Assembly: GCA_030646805.1 (NCBI GenBank)
Contig: JAUSKZ010000026.1
Location: forward strand, 1 to 32,941
Origin: Candidatus Daviesbacteria bacterium
Lineage (GTDB): Bacteria; Patescibacteriota; Microgenomatia; Daviesbacterales; UBA10151
DNA: 32,941 nucleotides
Direction of reading: 5' to 3'
The notes beneath the pieces were generated by a model. It saw only the letters and a list, made by a program, of their open reading frames with translations. It was not told the DNA's origin and did no database searches. Positions 14,993 through 22,128 of the stretch are shown here, piece by piece (position 1 is the stretch's first letter; each line of letters begins with the position of its first letter). The translations under genes were made by a program, and so were the position numbers.

Positions 14993-15390
14993 ATGGAACA
15001 GGAGAGTTCGGAAAAGAAACTTGAAGTATTTAAAGCTAATTTTGAGCAGGGATTGATGATATTTTAGAATCAGCAGAGGTTATGCTTGATATCCCCCGGC
15101 CTCCAGATCCGTACTCTATGGGTTTTGACGAAAGAACGTTGGAGGAGTTAACTCCTGCTGAGTTGGAAGTTGCCAGACGGGTAATTTATAGTAAATTAGG
15201 TTTGGACCCCGACAAAATAGATGATGATAAAGTTAGGACTTATGAATCACCAGTCCCGGAAGATGCCAAATCTCCTGGGATTATTAAGATTGACGTCTTC
15301 AAGACAAATAATCCAGATATTTTCCTTCAAGAACTTAACTCTCCAGATGGAGAAAAGAGATGGTTAATTGGGCCAGACCAAGATATCTGA
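14993..15390 (+). pseudogene. Orphan gene broken by a one-base frameshift
   Basis: Frame 1 starts at ATG 14993 with TATACT (14981-14986) exactly 6 bases upstream and encodes MEQESSEKKLEVFKANFEQG before stopping at 15065-15067. The continuation is in another frame from about 15052 (GIDDILESAEVMLDIPRPPDPYSMG...) and runs to 15390; its first Met is at 15082. Adding one base at the GGG near 15051-15053 would join the two parts into a protein of about 132 residues. The 3' part is acidic, with no recognised domain, and ends WLIGPDQDI. The last 25 codons are duplicated at 17845-17919. It could be a true mutation, a sequencing error in a short G run, or recoding. Confidence 0.7.
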
Positions 15391-15519
15391 AAATCAGTAG
15401 TAATTTTACCTGCCCACATCCCTCTCCAACCTTTTAAGATTTTTTCTAAAGTTGGGTCTATAAAATTCATCTTTACCACAGCATAGCTATATCATTTGAT
15501 CTGATATAATCTAACAAGA

Positions 15520-15900
15520 ATGCCTAAAGGGAAGAGGGTTGGTAAATTTAGTAAGGCTAGGTCAAAAGCAAAAACATATTATTTTAGGTATTGGTCGGGC
15601 CATGAAAAGATAACGCCAGCTTTTAAAAAGAAAGTTCTAGTTACTAGATCGGGTTGGGACCACCTGATAAATCCACCGCATAAACGTACAAAGGTTGAAC
15701 AGATGGAAAGGTTTAGGATCCTTCCGCTCGCAAGAAAGCTGCTAGAGACGGCTCAAACCTTTCAGGAGCATAGAAAGGATAACCTAGGGCATTATTTTGC
15801 CTTTAGTGGATATATTGGAGGGAGAAAAATTAAAGTAATAGTTAGGTCAAAAACTTTTGAAGGACAGAAATACTTTTACTCTTTAATGGTTCTTTGGTGA
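15520..15900 (+). CDS. Small basic protein, possibly BECR-type nuclease-like
   Basis: A 126-aa protein rich in Lys/Arg, with N-terminus MPKGKRVGKFSKARSKAKTY. The body reads VLVTRSGWDHLINPPHKR, then ERFRILPLARKLLE, then strands IKVIVRSK and YFYSLMVLW. This helix-then-strands order with a conserved-looking W-D-H and closing K-V-I-V-R strand recalls phage-Barnase-EndoU-ColicinE5/RelE (BECR) nuclease-like domains, but this is only a resemblance by eye. A TATAAT (15505-15510) lies 9 bases before the ATG. No partner antitoxin is obvious on either side. Alternatively it is an unrelated orphan. Confidence 0.6.
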   Translation: MPKGKRVGKFSKARSKAKTYYFRYWSGHEKITPAFKKKVLVTRSGWDHLINPPHKRTKVEQMERFRILPLARKLLETAQTFQEHRKDNLGHYFAFSGYIGGRKIKVIVRSKTFEGQKYFYSLMVLW

Positions 15901-16067
15901 GACGTCTTCCACTTTATGCAGGTGCAATAATGGGGTCAGGGTCAAGCCCTCCGCCTCACTTAGTATTCTATGTTTTTTCATCTCTTCAGTCAAGTATGAG
16001 GTGAGTAAGCAGGGACTAGTTTATCAGAAGTCTATTCTATTTCTTCGGGCTTAGTTATAATCCAATT

Positions 16068-16610
16068 GTGTTAACCGACAAACAAATCAAAAGATTAATT
16101 AAACAAAGGAATATTTCCGTTGAACCTTTTGATGAAAAGAATGTAAAGGCAGGAAAACTAGATATTCACCTCGGACAATTTATTCTTAAACCTAAATCTT
16201 CTACCAAAGTAATTGATCCACAGCAACTAAATTTTAATCCTGAATATACAAAATATGACTTAATGAAAGATGGTTATATCTTAAAACCAGGTGAATTTAT
16301 ACTTGGACAGACACTTGAATTGATTGGCTTAGACTCCAATACAGGAATGTTTCTTGATGGTAGTACAACAATGGCCAGGCTTGGATTAACAATTCATCAA
16401 TCCTCTATGTTTGTACCACCTGGTCAAGACCCTCACATATTAACTCTAGAGATTCTCAATTCTGGAATATGGAAGGTGAGATTGTCCTATAAATTAAGAG
16501 TGGGTAAAGTTGTCGTGTTTAGGTATTCAGAGAATAATACTACCGATGCCAAGGTTTTTAATCAATATAATGGTCAGAAAGAAGTTACGGGAGCAATTTT
16601 TAGGAAATAA
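16068..16610 (+). CDS. dCTP deaminase/dUTPase-superfamily protein, divergent
   Basis: A 180-aa protein of the trimeric dCTP deaminase (Dcd)/dUTPase beta fold. MLTDKQIKRLI at the start and KLDIHLG (30-36) match the Dcd N-terminus. FLDGSTTMARLGLTIH (95-110) matches the GRSSLARLGLxxH active-site segment, and LTLEILNSG (126-133) supplies E128, the deaminase catalytic glutamate position. R104 is kept, but the Ser-Ser preceding it is Thr-Thr and the IDPGWxG segment is PPGQDPH, so activity or substrate may differ. The start is GTG: TATAAT (16056-16061) lies exactly 6 bases upstream. It sits among orphan and broken genes and could have been acquired. Confidence 0.85.
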   Translation: MLTDKQIKRLIKQRNISVEPFDEKNVKAGKLDIHLGQFILKPKSSTKVIDPQQLNFNPEYTKYDLMKDGYILKPGEFILGQTLELIGLDSNTGMFLDGSTTMARLGLTIHQSSMFVPPGQDPHILTLEILNSGIWKVRLSYKLRVGKVVVFRYSENNTTDAKVFNQYNGQKEVTGAIFRK

Positions 16611-16614
16611 AACA

Positions 16615-16740
16615 GTGAATGAGGTTTATGAAGTTATTTATCATCCATTTCCAGCCAGAGAGATGGTCTGTGTTAAAGAATTACCTTTAGGATCTAAAAC
16701 CAAGCTCATTATCGTTATCTCATTGGATAAAACTATATAG
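16615..16740 (+). pseudogene. RidA (YjgF/UK114) C-terminal remnant
   Basis: Forty-one codons remain, VNEVYEVIYHPFPAREMV followed by CVKELPLGSKTKLIIVIS. This matches the end of RidA enamine deaminases (MNxVYxxFF...PARxxVxVxxLPxxAxVEIExIA), including the Arg of the PAR motif. The first ~85 residues of the ~125-aa family are missing; the dCTP deaminase-like gene ends just upstream in another frame. Likely a deletion remnant, not functional. Confidence 0.65.
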
Positions 16741-16798
16741 AGCTTGTCAAAAGTTTCATTGATGACAGTAGAAGGAACAATTTTCAAAGGACATCAAT

Positions 16799-17050
16799 CT
16801 ACTTTCTTTGTGGCATCCCCAGTTTTGCCTGCTCACATTGACCCTTAACAATAGGTACATCTAAAAATGTTTCGCAATTATCACAAAGCGTATGCATTTC
16901 GCCATCTATGTGCTCATTGAGCTTAATTTCCTGCAATCCATTTGCAAGTACGTAACCATCATAAGTTAAATATTTACTTTGCCATTCGTCAATTTTTTCA
17001 TTGCATTTAGGGCATCTCATTGTACTGTTGATAACATTGTATACTCCCAT
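16799..17050 (-). CDS. Zinc-ribbon orphan protein, 83 aa
   Basis: It contains two Cys pairs, CPKC near residues 13-16 and CDNC near 56-59, spaced as in a zinc ribbon or short zinc-binding domain, plus a Tyr/Asp-rich middle. No family is recognised. The start at ATG 17050 is uncertain; the internal Met at residue 11 (MRCPKC, 17020) is an alternative. A TATAAT read on the minus strand lies about 35 bases upstream. The gene is convergent with the RidA remnant. Confidence 0.6.
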   Translation of the reverse strand: MGVYNVINSTMRCPKCNEKIDEWQSKYLTYDGYVLANGLQEIKLNEHIDGEMHTLCDNCETFLDVPIVKGQCEQAKLGMPQRK

Positions 17051-17121
17051 ATTAGACCGTAAACTTTACTAGATGTTTATTATATCAACTAGGTGAAATC
17101 TATAAAATATCCGAACTTAAT

Positions 17122-17793
17122 TTATTTAGCTGTCATTAAGGCGAAAATCCACTTCTCTTCAAAACTGGGAATATACACATCTCTTCTATAAACTTTTGCA
17201 AATCCTTCAAGTAACCTAGCTAATAAATACCTATTCCTGTACGCATACTCAACCGACAGTAGTCCACCTTCTTCTAAATGACTACCAAGAACTCTAAAAA
17301 AATTAAGAGAGTAAAGATTGGTTGATGGAGTCGAGTCTCTGTTCTGCCATCTATAAGGGTCAGTTAGATCCCAAACAATGAGATCATAGTGTTCTTTTGA
17401 TTGTTGAACAAATTTTCCGGCATCTTCATAATGTAATTTAAGTCTCGGATCGTCAAAAGCTCCTTGGTGCCACTGTGGTAAATATTCCTTACAGATTGCT
17501 ACTAAACCTGGATCGATATCAACCATTGTTACTTTTTCTACCGTAGGTTGTTTTAAGATCTGTTTTGCTGTTGCACCCTCACCACCACCCAATATAAGTG
17601 CAGTTTTGATTCTTGGATTAAACTTAAAAGCTGGGCAAACTAAAGCTGAGTGGTATTGGCCCTGATCAGATTCAGCTGACTGCAAATCACCGTCTAGGAA
17701 TAAACACTTACCATATTCAGGTGTCACTGCTATGGTAACTCGTTGGAATGGAGTAGTCGTATCAATAAGTATTTCAGTCCGCTCGTCTAACAT
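17122..17793 (-). CDS. Spermidine synthase-like aminopropyltransferase
   Basis: A 223-aa protein of the SpeE methyltransferase-like fold. LFLDGDLQSAESDQGQYHSAL (31-51) is the substrate loop, LILGGGEGATAKQIL (66-80) the nucleotide-binding motif, VDIDP (91-95) the ribose-binding acid, and VWDLTDP (140-146) supplies the candidate catalytic D142. It is shorter than typical SpeE (~280 aa), mainly at the N-terminus. Known members transfer an aminopropyl group from decarboxylated AdoMet to putrescine; no AdoMet decarboxylase is seen in this window. Start: TATAAT (17801-17806) is 7 bases before the ATG. Confidence 0.85.
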   Translation of the reverse strand: MLDERTEILIDTTTPFQRVTIAVTPEYGKCLFLDGDLQSAESDQGQYHSALVCPAFKFNPRIKTALILGGGEGATAKQILKQPTVEKVTMVDIDPGLVAICKEYLPQWHQGAFDDPRLKLHYEDAGKFVQQSKEHYDLIVWDLTDPYRWQNRDSTPSTNLYSLNFFRVLGSHLEEGGLLSVEYAYRNRYLLARLLEGFAKVYRRDVYIPSFEEKWIFALMTAK

Positions 17794-17844
17794 GGTGGTA
17801 ATTATATTACTTTTGTGGTTAGAGTTCGAATTGTATTCCCTTCA

Positions 17845-17919
17845 GACATTTTCCTTCAAGAACTTACTTCTCCGGATGGAGAAAAGAGATGGTTAATTGG
17901 ACCAGATCAAGATATCTGA
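17845..17919 (+). pseudogene. Displaced copy of the 3' end of the gene at 14993-15390
   Basis: Twenty-five codons (DIFLQELTSPDGEKRWLIGP plus DQDI and stop) are near-identical to 15316-15390: by my count 69 of 75 bases. No start or upstream part of the gene is present. Differences are mostly third-position, so the copy diverged while still coding or came from a related locus. It lies directly before an att-like repeat. Confidence 0.8.
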
Positions 17920-17921
17920 AA

Positions 17922-17946
17922 GTACTAACAAGCTAGTTGTGGCAGG
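17922..17946 (+). repeat. att-like direct repeat of the tRNA-Trp 3' end (distal copy)
   Basis: Twenty-two of 25 bases match 20622-20646, with the last 16 (AGCTAGTTGTGGCAGG) identical and in the same orientation. The matched part in the other copy covers the encoded CCA, discriminator and first acceptor bases of tRNA-Trp. The enclosed 2.7 kb holds two orphan genes and a HAD phosphatase. Between here and 18031 a short open stretch (KLVVAGPTGLSEKF...) has no recognised match. Confidence 0.6.
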
Positions 17947-18030
17947 CCCAACAGGGTTATCAGAAAAATTTCAGGCAGAGATAAGGCAGAGTTTCCGAAA
18001 ATTAATTATATTGGACTTGAGCCAAAGTAG

Positions 18031-19053
18031 TTAAGCTGCAAGTAGAGATATAATCCGTGAAGCAGGGAATTTTTTATCTAATCCTTTGGATCGTATTTTT
18101 CTTAAGAAGCTCGCAGGCACATCTTCTCGGTTTTCTGCAGATTGAAAAACTTCTTCAACATCATCTGTTAAAAATTCTGAGCCAATTTCCCTAAGTGAGT
18201 CTTTAAATTCGCCAAAGTTTAGACTTGATATATCAAGCGTGTTTTGTAAAACGCGTTGAAGTAGTGATCTTGCAAGTAATATATCGTCGACTTGTTTTTC
18301 GAACATAAAGGCACGCAGAGCTTCGCTTTCATAGTCGAAATTATAAGGAGAGTTGCTAAATTCTCGAGATACCTTATCGGGTAGTTTCTTCTTTAGATCA
18401 ATATATAATCCAGTGTGCACAGCTCCAATAACTAACAATACTTGGATTTCTTTTTTGTCTTTTAGGTCAGGGCTATTTTGGATTATGCTTTGAACAGTGG
18501 GGTCAAGCTGGGAAAGCATATATTCTTCTCGTTGTTTTTGAATCAGAGCAAATGCTTTAACATACTCTTGCCAGTCATTGATAAAATCACTAAAATCTTC
18601 ATGTGACCTGTTTGCCGGTGAATACATAAAGTAGAGAGCTCCTTGGAGTCCAAACGTTCTGAGTAATCCTGTACTCTGTTCGAGTAAATGGTGGTTCAAA
18701 GGAAGATCGATATAGCCGAATGGTTTTTGAGTGTTATATCTAGCCTGAAGTTCGGATAGATAAATAGCATACCTTGAGTTGTCTAATGATACATTGTCTC
18801 TTGCAAGTTCCTCTTCTGGAGTTCTCCTGCCGTCAATAACTTCTTGAGTATTTCTTTGCAAATCATGATCCCAGCCAACTGATTCATCAATTACAATGTC
18901 AGCTTGCTCTATGTGTTCTCTCTGCAGTGCATAATCCCTTTTTGTACCATGTTCACCGAAGAAAAATTTATAGTAAATATTCGGCCCACCCGGAACTTCT
19001 TTTTGCAAAGGGTAGGGCGCATCCTTTAATTTTAAATCGTTCAGAATTTCCAT
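18031..19053 (-). CDS. Orphan 340-aa protein, faintly TraB/EreA-like
   Basis: I do not recognise the family with confidence. It is soluble and charged, without signal peptide or membrane segment. The N-terminal part has QADIVIDESVGWDH, the middle FGYIDLPLNHHLLEQ, and about residues 200-225 read IQVLLVIGAVHTGLYIDLKKKLP. An early acidic motif with a later hydrophobic strand ending in GxxH is reminiscent of the TraB/TIKI/erythromycin-esterase group of possible hydrolases, a weak analogy. The C-terminal third is helical. It follows the 245-aa orphan on the same strand, separated by a hairpin repeat. Both lie inside the tRNA-Trp-bounded segment. Confidence 0.65.
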   Translation of the reverse strand: MEILNDLKLKDAPYPLQKEVPGGPNIYYKFFFGEHGTKRDYALQREHIEQADIVIDESVGWDHDLQRNTQEVIDGRRTPEEELARDNVSLDNSRYAIYLSELQARYNTQKPFGYIDLPLNHHLLEQSTGLLRTFGLQGALYFMYSPANRSHEDFSDFINDWQEYVKAFALIQKQREEYMLSQLDPTVQSIIQNSPDLKDKKEIQVLLVIGAVHTGLYIDLKKKLPDKVSREFSNSPYNFDYESEALRAFMFEKQVDDILLARSLLQRVLQNTLDISSLNFGEFKDSLREIGSEFLTDDVEEVFQSAENREDVPASFLRKIRSKGLDKKFPASRIISLLAA

Positions 19054-19091
19054 ATTAGAATTTACTTCCTGTATATTTCGTCATGAGTGCC

Positions 19092-19130
19092 TTGCAGGAA
19101 GCCGAGGGATTTTAGCCCTCGGAACTTCAC
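19092..19130. repeat. Hairpin repeat CCGAGGG/CCCTCGG, copy 1
   Basis: A perfect 7-bp stem with a 7-base loop (19102-19122), flanked by TTGCAGGAAG and AACTTCAC. Read on the minus strand it starts GTGAAGTTCC, which supplies the TGA stop of the gene at 19127-19864. A sister copy is at 24008-24045. The layout is like the end hairpins of IS200/IS605 or REP elements; no transposase is in the window. Confidence 0.65.
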
Positions 19131-19864
19131 TTTGAGATAAACCGCTCTGATACTGGATAAATGGCTCGGAATATAGCCCTTGAGAAATCTGCTCCTGCAG
19201 CAACGAATTCAGGAACCAGCATTTCGGATAAATTGTATTGTTCTAACCTATTGGGCAATCCTTTTAGTTGTTTATTTAATTCATCCACTAATATAAAACC
19301 TTTAGGATTTTTACTAGTGGTTTCATCGAATAAAACTGACCATCTATTTTTCTCAGATTGGATTTTAAGAAATATTGAAGCTTGATCAGTAATACTAATA
19401 ACTTTCCCCAAGAAATGCTCTGATTCCTCAGTTGTGTCTGCAATAACAGTAGATAAATCCGGTATAGATTTAGCAGATTCAGGTTTTGTGATTGCTATAA
19501 TAGGATGAATTCCCATTGTAGCACCAAAATCTGTATCAAAAAATAAAATAAACAATGCAGGTTGCTGGTCTTGTCGAGCTCTTATAGCATTTGATCTAAA
19601 AGCATCCACTGCAGCATCTGTGGCATAGAATGCAGAGAGAGTAGCTGGTCCTAAATAACTTTTCCTAACTCCTAAACGATCAACGACTTCATCTAATCGG
19701 TTGTGAACTCGAGATGAGTTCGATCTAATTAGTTCTAATTCTTCTTCTTGAGTAGGTGTAATTACTTTCTGAACTGCTTGAGTTGCTCGTGCGATATCAA
19801 ACGGTTGATAGCCTGTCTGGCTAAGGGCTTTCCTAATGATGTATGAGTCAGGATTTTCTATCAT
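19127..19864 (-). CDS. Orphan 245-aa protein
   Basis: No family recognised. It is mostly alpha/beta without membrane segments. The N-terminal half is helical (IIRKALSQTGYQPFDIARATQAVQ). The centre has hydrophobic strands (QQPALFILFFDTDFGATMGIHPIIAI) and the C-terminal part contains VPEFVAAGADFSRAIFRAIYP. The stop codon is contributed by a hairpin repeat, so the original C-terminus may have been replaced. It is divergent from the HAD gene and lies upstream of the 340-aa orphan on the same strand, which suggests a two-gene accessory unit. Confidence 0.65.
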   Translation of the reverse strand: MIENPDSYIIRKALSQTGYQPFDIARATQAVQKVITPTQEEELELIRSNSSRVHNRLDEVVDRLGVRKSYLGPATLSAFYATDAAVDAFRSNAIRARQDQQPALFILFFDTDFGATMGIHPIIAITKPESAKSIPDLSTVIADTTEESEHFLGKVISITDQASIFLKIQSEKNRWSVLFDETTSKNPKGFILVDELNKQLKGLPNRLEQYNLSEMLVPEFVAAGADFSRAIFRAIYPVSERFISK

Positions 19865-19996
19865 AATGAATCAGTGAATAATAATCTAAATGAAGATGAT
19901 TGTCAAACTATGGGATTATTTTACAGGGACTGGTTGACTTGTGGTGAGTTTGCCAGAAGTCGTTTTATTTCTCCAGGTTTGAGGTATAATTCAACA

Positions 19997-20584
19997 ATGG
20001 TTAAAGCAGTTATATTTGATGCTGATGGAGTCTTAATCAATGCTGAGCGGTTTAGTCTTCAACTGGAGAGAGAACATGGAATCTCGACTGAAAAAACCTC
20101 CTCTTTTTTCCAGGGAATATTTCAAGACTGTTTGATAGGTCAAGCTGATTTAAAAGAGGTGATTGCCAAACATTTATCTGAATGGGGTTGGGATAAATCG
20201 GTAGATGAATTCTTGAACTATTGGTTTAAGTCTGAGCACAAGGTTGATGAGGAGTTAGTTGAATATATTAAGAATTTAAAAGAAAAAGGATTAAAAGTTT
20301 TTGTTGCCACCAATAACGAGAGACATCGAACAGAATACATTATAAACGAGATGGGATTTGGGCAAATTTTTGACAAAGTTTATGGATCGGGTCACATTGG
20401 TTGCAAAAAACCTGACCACCAGTTTTTTCAGCATATCGTAGATGATCAAAATCTAAACAACGATGAGATTTTATTCTGGGATGATACTGAGGAAAATATT
20501 AAGGCTGCTAAAAAGTTTGGGATTAAAGCTGAACTCTACATCAACCTCTCAGACTTTAAAGAAAAAATGGTCTCTTATCTCTAA
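19997..20584 (+). CDS. HAD-family hydrolase
   Basis: A 195-aa phosphatase of the haloacid dehalogenase superfamily. Motif I is VIFDADGVLINAERF, with nucleophile D8 and acid/base D10. Motif II is VFVATNNERH, the lysine is in GCKKPD, and motif IV is ILFWDDTEENIKAAKKFG. The alpha-helical cap between motifs I and II is of the beta-phosphoglucomutase/phosphoglycolate type. The substrate is unknown. I chose ATG 19997 instead of a longer frame from 19874 because TATAAT (19985-19990) is exactly 6 bases upstream and the N-terminus then begins with the HAD strand. Confidence 0.9.
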   Translation: MVKAVIFDADGVLINAERFSLQLEREHGISTEKTSSFFQGIFQDCLIGQADLKEVIAKHLSEWGWDKSVDEFLNYWFKSEHKVDEELVEYIKNLKEKGLKVFVATNNERHRTEYIINEMGFGQIFDKVYGSGHIGCKKPDHQFFQHIVDDQNLNNDEILFWDDTEENIKAAKKFGIKAELYINLSDFKEKMVSYL

Positions 20585-20621
20585 ACATTTAATGAATTTG
20601 TGAGGTTCATCACAGCTACGA

Positions 20622-20646
20622 GCACTAAAGAGCTAGTTGTGGCAGG
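20622..20646 (+). repeat. att-like repeat, tRNA-Trp copy
   Basis: Partner of 17922-17946 (22 of 25 bases). It spans the downstream flank and the last bases of tRNA-Trp, including its CCA. Confidence 0.6.
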
Positions 20647-20714
20647 GGCGGTAGGACTTGAACCTACAACCGTCGGTTTTGGAAACCGATGCGCTACCAT
20701 TGCGCCACACCCCT
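20640..20714 (-). tRNA. tRNA-Trp (CCA anticodon)
   Basis: Reverse strand: acceptor AGGGGTG pairs with CGCCCCT (one G-T pair), the D stem is GCGC/GCGC, the anticodon stem TCGGT/ACCGA encloses TTCCAAA with anticodon CCA, and the T arm is GTAGG/CCTAC with TTCAAGT. The discriminator is G and the 3' CCA is encoded (20640-20642). bL33 and tRNA-Trp being neighbours recalls the common rpmG-trnW-secE order, but no secE follows here. Confidence 0.95.
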
Positions 20715-20744
20715 AATTATTCATGTATTATATACTAATTAAGC

Positions 20745-20957
20745 ATGAACTACATTGATTTTTTTCCTGAACTGAGCGATAAACAGCTAGATAGGTTATC
20801 AGAATTTCTTTCTAATGCTTCTTTGCTTTCTGTAGCATCATTGGTCATTCCCAATATATTTGGGTTTGACAAACTGAATATCCTTGACCTAACATTGGGA
20901 TTAGTGTTGACAGCAGCCTTTTTATCAACAAGTTTAATTATAATTAGGAGAGACTAA
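20745..20957 (+). CDS. Small two-helix membrane protein, 70 aa
   Basis: After a polar N-terminus (MNYIDFFPELSDKQLDRLSEFL) come two hydrophobic stretches, SLLSVASLVIPNIFG and LGLVLTAAFLSTSLIII, ending in RRD. No family is recognised. A TATACT (20731-20736) lies 8 bases before the ATG. The stop overlaps the start of a 35-aa membrane peptide by one base (TAATG), so they form a unit. Confidence 0.65.
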   Translation: MNYIDFFPELSDKQLDRLSEFLSNASLLSVASLVIPNIFGFDKLNILDLTLGLVLTAAFLSTSLIIIRRD

Positions 20958-21064
20958 TGAGTGAACTACAAACTTTTTATTTAATTCTAGCAATCATACT
21001 TTTGGCCGTAAGCATTTTAGTTGCTCCAACCCTTTGGAAACGTTCCAAAAGAGGTAAAAAATGA
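20957..21064 (+). CDS. 35-aa single-helix membrane peptide
   Basis: The frame reads MSELQTFYLILAIILLAVSI, then LVAPTLWKRSKRGKK: one transmembrane helix followed by a strongly basic tail, the shape of a small membrane regulator or toxin-like peptide. It is preceded by a good Shine-Dalgarno AGGAGAG (20947-20953) and overlaps the stop of the upstream membrane protein. Use of a Shine-Dalgarno here, in second position, contrasts with the lack of one before most first genes. Its stop is three bases from that of the convergent bL33 gene. Confidence 0.6.
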   Translation: MSELQTFYLILAIILLAVSILVAPTLWKRSKRGKK

Positions 21065-21067
21065 CTC

Positions 21068-21238
21068 CTACTTAATTTTGCCTTCTTTGTGTTCGGTGTG
21101 TTTTCGGCACTTTCGGCAAAATTTACTCAAGGTTAGTTTATCCTTGGAGTTAATTACATTCTTTTCAGAGGTGTAATTTTTCATTTTACAAACAGAACAT
21201 TCAAAAGTTATTAATTGTCGGTTGCCCTTTTTAGCCAT
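21068..21238 (-). CDS. rpmG: Ribosomal protein bL33
   Basis: A 56-aa zinc-binding bL33 of the large subunit. N-terminus [27 protein letters not shown], then [18 protein letters not shown]. Cys14, 17, 41 and 44 form the ribbon. Promoter: TTGAAA (21270-21275), 18 bases, TATAAT (21246-21251), 7 bases, ATG. This gives a nearly leaderless mRNA. It lies close to tRNA-Trp, a common bacterial neighbourhood. Confidence 0.95.
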   Translation of the reverse strand: MAKKGNRQLITFECSVCKMKNYTSEKNVINSKDKLTLSKFCRKCRKHTEHKEGKIK

Positions 21239-21277
21239 GGGATGAATTATATCTTAAGCAGGATCAAGATTTCAAGC

Positions 21278-22093
21278 CTAAGAGCCAACTTTATAAAACT
21301 TTATTGAACTCTGTCTGCCATCAGCACTTTTAACATCGACCCCGTATTCTACCGAGTTATTAACAGTGCTAGGAATTTTACAGCTGATCTCTTCTTGGGA
21401 CCAAGAGACTATTTCACATTGGCCTTTGGTAGTGACAGAAAAATTAGTAATCTCAGTAAAATTAACAGATCCGTTTGCGGCCCCAAAGTCTTTTCCCGAG
21501 ATTTTGATATTTTGCAGGGGTTGAGCATTTCTAGGTGAGATATCATCAATTCTAGGCTGGCCACCTTTAACCATAAAAGTAACAAAATTACTTTTTCTAC
21601 CATCTTTATGCTGGACTTCAAAATAGATTGTTTGGTTCCCTGCTAATAAGGTTGGAACTGTAACTTTGATCTCAGTTTCAGTCCATCTATTTGGGGTAAG
21701 ACGCATCCAAGGTGTATCGAATCCTACTTTTGCGTTATAAAGTATGATCTCACCCATAACCGGTCCAAAACCTAAACCGGCAAGAATTATCTCATCTCCA
21801 ATTTTACCCTCGGAAGGGGTTACTAAATCAATCTTAATCGAACTTGAACCTCGCTGGGGAAATTGGGAGATACTAGGAGATGGTTTAATCTTTGTAGGGG
21901 TAGGACTTGGAGTTTTTTTAGATACCTCTCCGGAAGGCGAAGCAATCGGAGTAACTGTTGGTTGTGAATCTATGGTTGGAGTAACTTGTGAATTTTGGTT
22001 AGCGATACTCACTTGAAAATAGTTTTTATAAAAATATGCTCCAGCTACAAGCAGGACAACTATGATTAGTGGTTGGAAGGTATTTAGTCTCAT
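21278..22093 (-). CDS. Membrane-anchored IPT/TIG-domain surface protein
   Basis: A 271-aa protein with one N-terminal membrane segment (QPLIIVVLLVAGAYFY), a Thr/Ser/Pro linker of about 50 residues, and two immunoglobulin-like IPT/TIG domains. The first starts DLVTPSEGKIGDEIILAGLGFG, the second IDDISPRNAQPLQNIKISGKDFG, each with the typical P..G..GxxIxIxGxxFG pattern. It is most likely exposed outside the cell; the role could be adhesion or envelope structure. I prefer ATG 22093 over an upstream TTG (22120) because TATAAT (22101-22106) lies 7 bases before it. It is divergent from the DUF378 gene. Confidence 0.85.
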   Translation of the reverse strand: MRLNTFQPLIIVVLLVAGAYFYKNYFQVSIANQNSQVTPTIDSQPTVTPIASPSGEVSKKTPSPTPTKIKPSPSISQFPQRGSSSIKIDLVTPSEGKIGDEIILAGLGFGPVMGEIILYNAKVGFDTPWMRLTPNRWTETEIKVTVPTLLAGNQTIYFEVQHKDGRKSNFVTFMVKGGQPRIDDISPRNAQPLQNIKISGKDFGAANGSVNFTEITNFSVTTKGQCEIVSWSQEEISCKIPSTVNNSVEYGVDVKSADGRQSSIKFYKVGS

Positions 22094-22128
22094 CTTTATT
22101 ATTATAGTTGATTTTCTCAAAAATCTGA

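Noticed and set aside
15901-16067. REP-like sequence (GGGGTCAGGGTC near 15931) as part of a RAYT element
   Set aside because: Only a short stretch resembles RAYT-associated REPs and no transposase or partner hairpin is near; too weak to call.
20745-20957. SecE, expected after tRNA-Trp
   Set aside because: The 70-aa protein has two hydrophobic stretches and lacks the SecE amphipathic helix and conserved motif; no nusG follows.
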